DNA of 54,308 bases. Origin: Clostridia bacterium. Lineage in GTDB: Bacteria; Bacillota; Clostridia; Oscillospirales; Butyricicoccaceae. Numbering within the stretch: position 1 is the stretch's first letter; each line of letters opens with the position of its first letter. Of this stretch, positions 51,256-54,308 are shown in pieces. Both the position numbers and the translations under genes were made by a program. The DNA lies in contig JAJPXP010000003.1 in assembly GCA_021205365.1 (NCBI GenBank), positions 1 to 54,308 on the forward strand. The letters run 5' to 3'. Below the pieces are notes generated by a model. That model ran no database searches, was not told where the DNA came from, and saw only the letters and a program-made list of their open reading frames with translations.

Positions 51256-53769
51256 TTAAGATTCCAACAGTTCCGGAAGTAGTCTATAGCCGCATAATAT
51301 CTTCTGTGGATTTGCGTTTCTGCCATAACCGTTCGGGCGTTTGCGTTTGATCTCTGCACTGTCACCGCAATATCGATTGACTTCAACATTGAATTTGTTT
51401 CGGGCTGTTGATCTGAAACCATTCTTGCAGCACCAAGACTGATATGCAGCATAAAGAATTTCCATAAGTGTTTCACTTTGTGGGTCCGCTTCCAGCCGAT
51501 CGGCAAAGAACATTGCCATCTTGTCATTTGCTTTTTCGTAATCTTCGGTTGCTGCTAATACGCTGGCGGGAGATTCAAGACCTTCGGTCTGCATCCGCTG
51601 CAGCCCCTTGATGCACCAATTCAGAATACCACTGAGATTTTTCGGCTGCATGAGCGTTTGTTTTAAGGTTTTGTCCTGTTCTTCTGGTTCAAAATGCCGT
51701 TCGAAAGGGATGACTTTCACACGTCCAGAAGAGAACACAGTCGGATCAGTAACACGAGGTAGATGATTTGTATTGATGAACATTTTAAATTGCGGCATAA
51801 AATTAAAGCTGTTTTCATGCAGAAAACGGGCCTTGACCATATCATTGCCAGTCATGTTCTTTACCTCTGATGCACTGAGTACCATTGTTTGGTCAGGTTC
51901 CGACATACTTACAAATCGCTTGCCCGCAAGCACCGCTACATCTTCATTGGGTGCTCGGCTGTCCGGGTTATTCTTTTTTGCTATTGTCTGTGGGCTTGCT
52001 GATGTTCCATAGTCACCGATCAAGCGTCTGAAGGTTTCCATAGCTGTACTCTTGCCGTTGCGGGTAGTCGCACCGTACAGAATAAAGAAGCATTCGAGCG
52101 CAGTATCACCTGTCAAGGCATAACCGAGAGCCTTTTGCAGAAATAGAGCCTTTTCCACATCGCCCTGCATGACCTCAAAAATAAACTGATTCCAACGCGG
52201 GCACTGTGCAGCCGGATCATACGATACCCCCGCCATCATAGTAAGCATGTCGCTTGCATTATGAGGCTGGAAACTTCCAGTTCTCAAGTCCAGCGTACCA
52301 TTCTGACAATTGAATAGGTATGGATCATTGTCAAAAGCATCCATCCGTACCGGATGCACACTTGCTGCATCATCAATAATGGTTTTTCGTTTGTTATATG
52401 ACCGCCACTTCAAGACAGATTCAAGAAATTTCTTGCTATTCTCATCCTCTGGTAAGCCGGAAGCATATACAAGCAAGGTATCCGCAAGGCTTTTACACAG
52501 TTCCATGACCCTAAATTTCTGCGGGTCTTTCACCCAACGCTTGCCATCGAATACATACCACTGTTTTGTCTCGTATATGCAGCGTGCTTGACCTTGAAAT
52601 ACATCAGCAAACAATGCACCGTTCCCCATGTCACCAGCTCTATACCTTGGATTGCTATCTGGCTTCAATTCTTCCAGTGTTGGGGCATCATTTCCGCCGA
52701 TCAGTACAGCAAAATCCTGTTCTGCTCTCTGACGTTTAGTATTTCGATAATTCCAATCGGCATTTTCAGCTGTCTGGCGGCAGTCTGCAATAGCTTTTTG
52801 CGCAGTTCGCGGCAGATAGTCCACACGGTCACATTTCTTCTTGTGAACGGCGTCTTTGCCAGCAAAGTGCGGAGATTGTAGGAACGCATCTATCATGCGA
52901 ACCGCATCACAATTACAGTAGTAGGCGAGCTTATTCATCAAACCTTGATCGTCTGCGCTTTCGTTACCGTTGGGACATGCGCGATTCCATAGAGCCATCA
53001 GTGAAGTGTCCTTGCCGCGCTTGATTGCATCTGAAAGGTAATCTTTTCCACTGCTGGTGTCCGGCATATATACCGGTGCTGCTACAGGGGGACGTACTGG
53101 CTTGTCGTTGATCTCAGTTGACCATTCAAGTTGACCTACCGTTGCAATCCATCTGTTATGTAGAGCGGTAACTGCTTCTGTCCGATCAGAGATTGCGGTG
53201 TGTCCATCATACACATTTCCGGTCATTGTGAAGTATCTCCCGCTGGTATACATCTCTATTTCCGGTTCTTTCATTTTCGGATTGCCGTCCCGATCACAGC
53301 GAACCTCACCGGTTTTCAAATCAACATCAGGGCGGTGTATGTGGTTCGGCTCCAATCTTTTCTTGTTCCACTGCAACGCAATGTCAGCCTTTGCAATGAT
53401 ATGAAAGCCGTAGCCGGATGGGGACACTTCTGTATAGCTGACTACACTGTGGATAATCTCCAGCGCATCAGGAGCAATCCAGCCGCTTTCCGGGTCGCGT
53501 ACCGTGTCGAGATCAATACCCACAAGCCCGTTGTTGTTGAACTCAAAGCCTATGCCGTCGCAAACGCCGCTTTTGTATTCTCTGCTACCGGGGGCATACC
53601 ATGTACCTGTTTTGCTAATGCAAGCTGTTGCTGCATCAAAACTTGCCCATGTATCCGGTTTGCTCGCACTTGCTCCACGGCAATTTAGAGGATTGATAGG
53701 AGTCTTTCCCACTCGCGCAACCCACTGTGGGAGCTGCTTCAACTCCTGCGGAATTGCATCATAATTCAA
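51256..53769 (-). CDS. Primase-helicase (PrimPol plus D5/SF3 helicase)
   Basis: 837 residues. The N-terminal part (about 1-210) is a primase-polymerase: GIGFEFNNNGLVGIDLDTV and VSPSGYGFHIIAK supply the catalytic Asp pair and the S-x-x-G-x-H motif. The middle resembles the D5_N region. The SF3 helicase (about 530-730) has Walker A GATTRNGKST, Walker B region AGKRFVSMSEPD, and sensor FKMFINTNHLPRVTD. This two-in-one type (like P4 alpha) starts DNA replication in phages, plasmids and satellites. Start is TTG at 53769 after GAGAGGTGAT. It follows the excisionase-like gene by 6 bp. Confidence 0.93.
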   Translation of the reverse strand: MNYDAIPQELKQLPQWVARVGKTPINPLNCRGASASKPDTWASFDAATACISKTGTWYAPGSREYKSGVCDGIGFEFNNNGLVGIDLDTVRDPESGWIAPDALEIIHSVVSYTEVSPSGYGFHIIAKADIALQWNKKRLEPNHIHRPDVDLKTGEVRCDRDGNPKMKEPEIEMYTSGRYFTMTGNVYDGHTAISDRTEAVTALHNRWIATVGQLEWSTEINDKPVRPPVAAPVYMPDTSSGKDYLSDAIKRGKDTSLMALWNRACPNGNESADDQGLMNKLAYYCNCDAVRMIDAFLQSPHFAGKDAVHKKKCDRVDYLPRTAQKAIADCRQTAENADWNYRNTKRQRAEQDFAVLIGGNDAPTLEELKPDSNPRYRAGDMGNGALFADVFQGQARCIYETKQWYVFDGKRWVKDPQKFRVMELCKSLADTLLVYASGLPEDENSKKFLESVLKWRSYNKRKTIIDDAASVHPVRMDAFDNDPYLFNCQNGTLDLRTGSFQPHNASDMLTMMAGVSYDPAAQCPRWNQFIFEVMQGDVEKALFLQKALGYALTGDTALECFFILYGATTRNGKSTAMETFRRLIGDYGTSASPQTIAKKNNPDSRAPNEDVAVLAGKRFVSMSEPDQTMVLSASEVKNMTGNDMVKARFLHENSFNFMPQFKMFINTNHLPRVTDPTVFSSGRVKVIPFERHFEPEEQDKTLKQTLMQPKNLSGILNWCIKGLQRMQTEGLESPASVLAATEDYEKANDKMAMFFADRLEADPQSETLMEILYAAYQSWCCKNGFRSTARNKFNVEVNRYCGDSAEIKRKRPNGYGRNANPQKILCGYRLLPELLES

Positions 53770-53775
53770 GTCGTA

Positions 53776-54057
53776 TCACCTCTCAATCCGGCGGATACCA
53801 ACAGTGGCGGGAGTGAGCGCAACCGGTGCATTGTCCTGGCCATCTTCACACAGCAGCCATTTGACAACATTTTGCCATGCAATCAGGTACTTTCTGCCGA
53901 CTGTTCTACAGGGTATAGAACCGGAACGCAATGCTCGCCGGAGGGTGTACTCAGATAACGGGTATCCTTCTGACTTGGCACGGGACACTGTTTCGGAAAT
54001 AGTGAGAATCTGCCGCTCTGTGTTATCGAAGGATTGTATCATAGATGAATTACTCAT
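53776..54057 (-). CDS. Excisionase-like helix-turn-helix protein
   Basis: 93 residues. A MerR/Xis-type winged helix: LTISETVSRAKSEGYPLSEY, LRRALRSGSIPCRTVGRKY, then IAWQNVVKWL. This is the pattern of excisionases and AlpA-like factors that direct excision and often switch on the adjoining operon. Right behind an XRE gene and before the primase, it fits a satellite control region. AGGAGG precedes the ATG. Confidence 0.8.
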   Translation of the reverse strand: MSNSSMIQSFDNTERQILTISETVSRAKSEGYPLSEYTLRRALRSGSIPCRTVGRKYLIAWQNVVKWLLCEDGQDNAPVALTPATVGIRRIER

Positions 54058-54062
54058 GATAG

Positions 54063-54269
54063 TTATTCCTCCTGTTCATCTGCCAGAATTTCCAGCACAT
54101 CCACGCCTAAAACCTTTGAAATCTTGCCGAGTGTTTCCGGAGAAACCGAAATACCGTTCACAGCTCTGTTAACTGTTGCCCGCGGTAATCCAGACATTTC
54201 AATGATGTTCAGCACGGATATGCATGCCCTTGCACGGGCGATCTGAATCTTTTTCTTGCTTGCTTTCAT
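54063..54269 (-). CDS. XRE-family repressor-like protein
   Basis: 68 residues. Helix-turn-helix: ACISVLNIIEMSGLPRATVNRAVNG, then SPETLGKISKVLGVDVLEIL, the Cro/CI-type pattern. It is the first visible gene of the leftward operon. I chose the second of two adjacent ATGs, 5 bp after AGGTG. A promoter probably lies in the last 30 bp of the window, which are A/T-rich but cut off. Confidence 0.8.
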   Translation of the reverse strand: MKASKKKIQIARARACISVLNIIEMSGLPRATVNRAVNGISVSPETLGKISKVLGVDVLEILADEQEE

Positions 54270-54308
54270 CATATCACCTCTTATGCTTAATATAATTGAG
54301 TATAAAAT

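Overview
The window reads as chromosome of a Gram-positive anaerobe of class Clostridia, most likely a gut member of Oscillospirales (a Butyricicoccus- or Agathobaculum-like genome is my best guess, from memory of gene style only). Grounds: Firmicutes gene orders (yycH-yycI-yycJ-rlmH; yaaO-like decarboxylase-holB-ricT), an SLH-domain surface protein, strong purine-rich ribosome binding sites, consensus sigma-A promoters, a HydF-family GTPase and intergenic repeats of a style common in this order.

Positions 1-44,000 are core chromosome: an SLH protein; a Nudix hydrolase followed by a WalK-like but kinase-less sensor and YycH/YycI-like proteins, then murA, yycJ and rlmH; pyrC with a DUF1294 gene; a D,D-carboxypeptidase; ybaK; a GntR regulator with an unusual leader; the serCA pair; a cell-wall/PLP/replication run (femX-like, alr, decarboxylase, holB, ricT); a MarR-degV pair; a HydF-like GTPase that has lost its iron-sulfur ligands; pgcA; rpsO and pnp; a radical SAM-MarR operon with a clear operator; an M16 peptidase; glpK; tRNA-Arg; an SPFH protein; and a complete BceRS-BceAB-type peptide-sensing and detoxification module.

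At 44,317-44,361 lies a 45-bp copy of the 3' half of an initiator tRNA-fMet gene with its old terminator. Everything to the right is an integrated element that runs past the window end. It reads leftwards from an XRE regulator through an excisionase-like protein, a primase-helicase, a J-domain protein and several small proteins to an Abi_2/HEPN abortive-infection gene beside the attachment site. A divergent ribbon-helix-helix/zinc-ribbon pair sits in its middle. The layout resembles a phage satellite (PICI-like) or a small integrative replicon. No integrase is visible, so it should lie beyond the right edge.

The most unusual signals are: (1) an array of six to seven 14-22 bp palindromes with an A/T-rich AAAATT-like centre and different but self-complementary arms at 45,996-46,174 in the element; (2) the HydF paralogue with all Cys ligands replaced; (3) a wal-type locus with a decapitated sensor and two neighbours sharing Asp/Trp-rich segments; (4) four phased ATACAAC boxes just after a GntR promoter; (5) long inverted and 33-bp periodic repeats inside the element. 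Functions are called from remembered family motifs and gene order; no database search was run.
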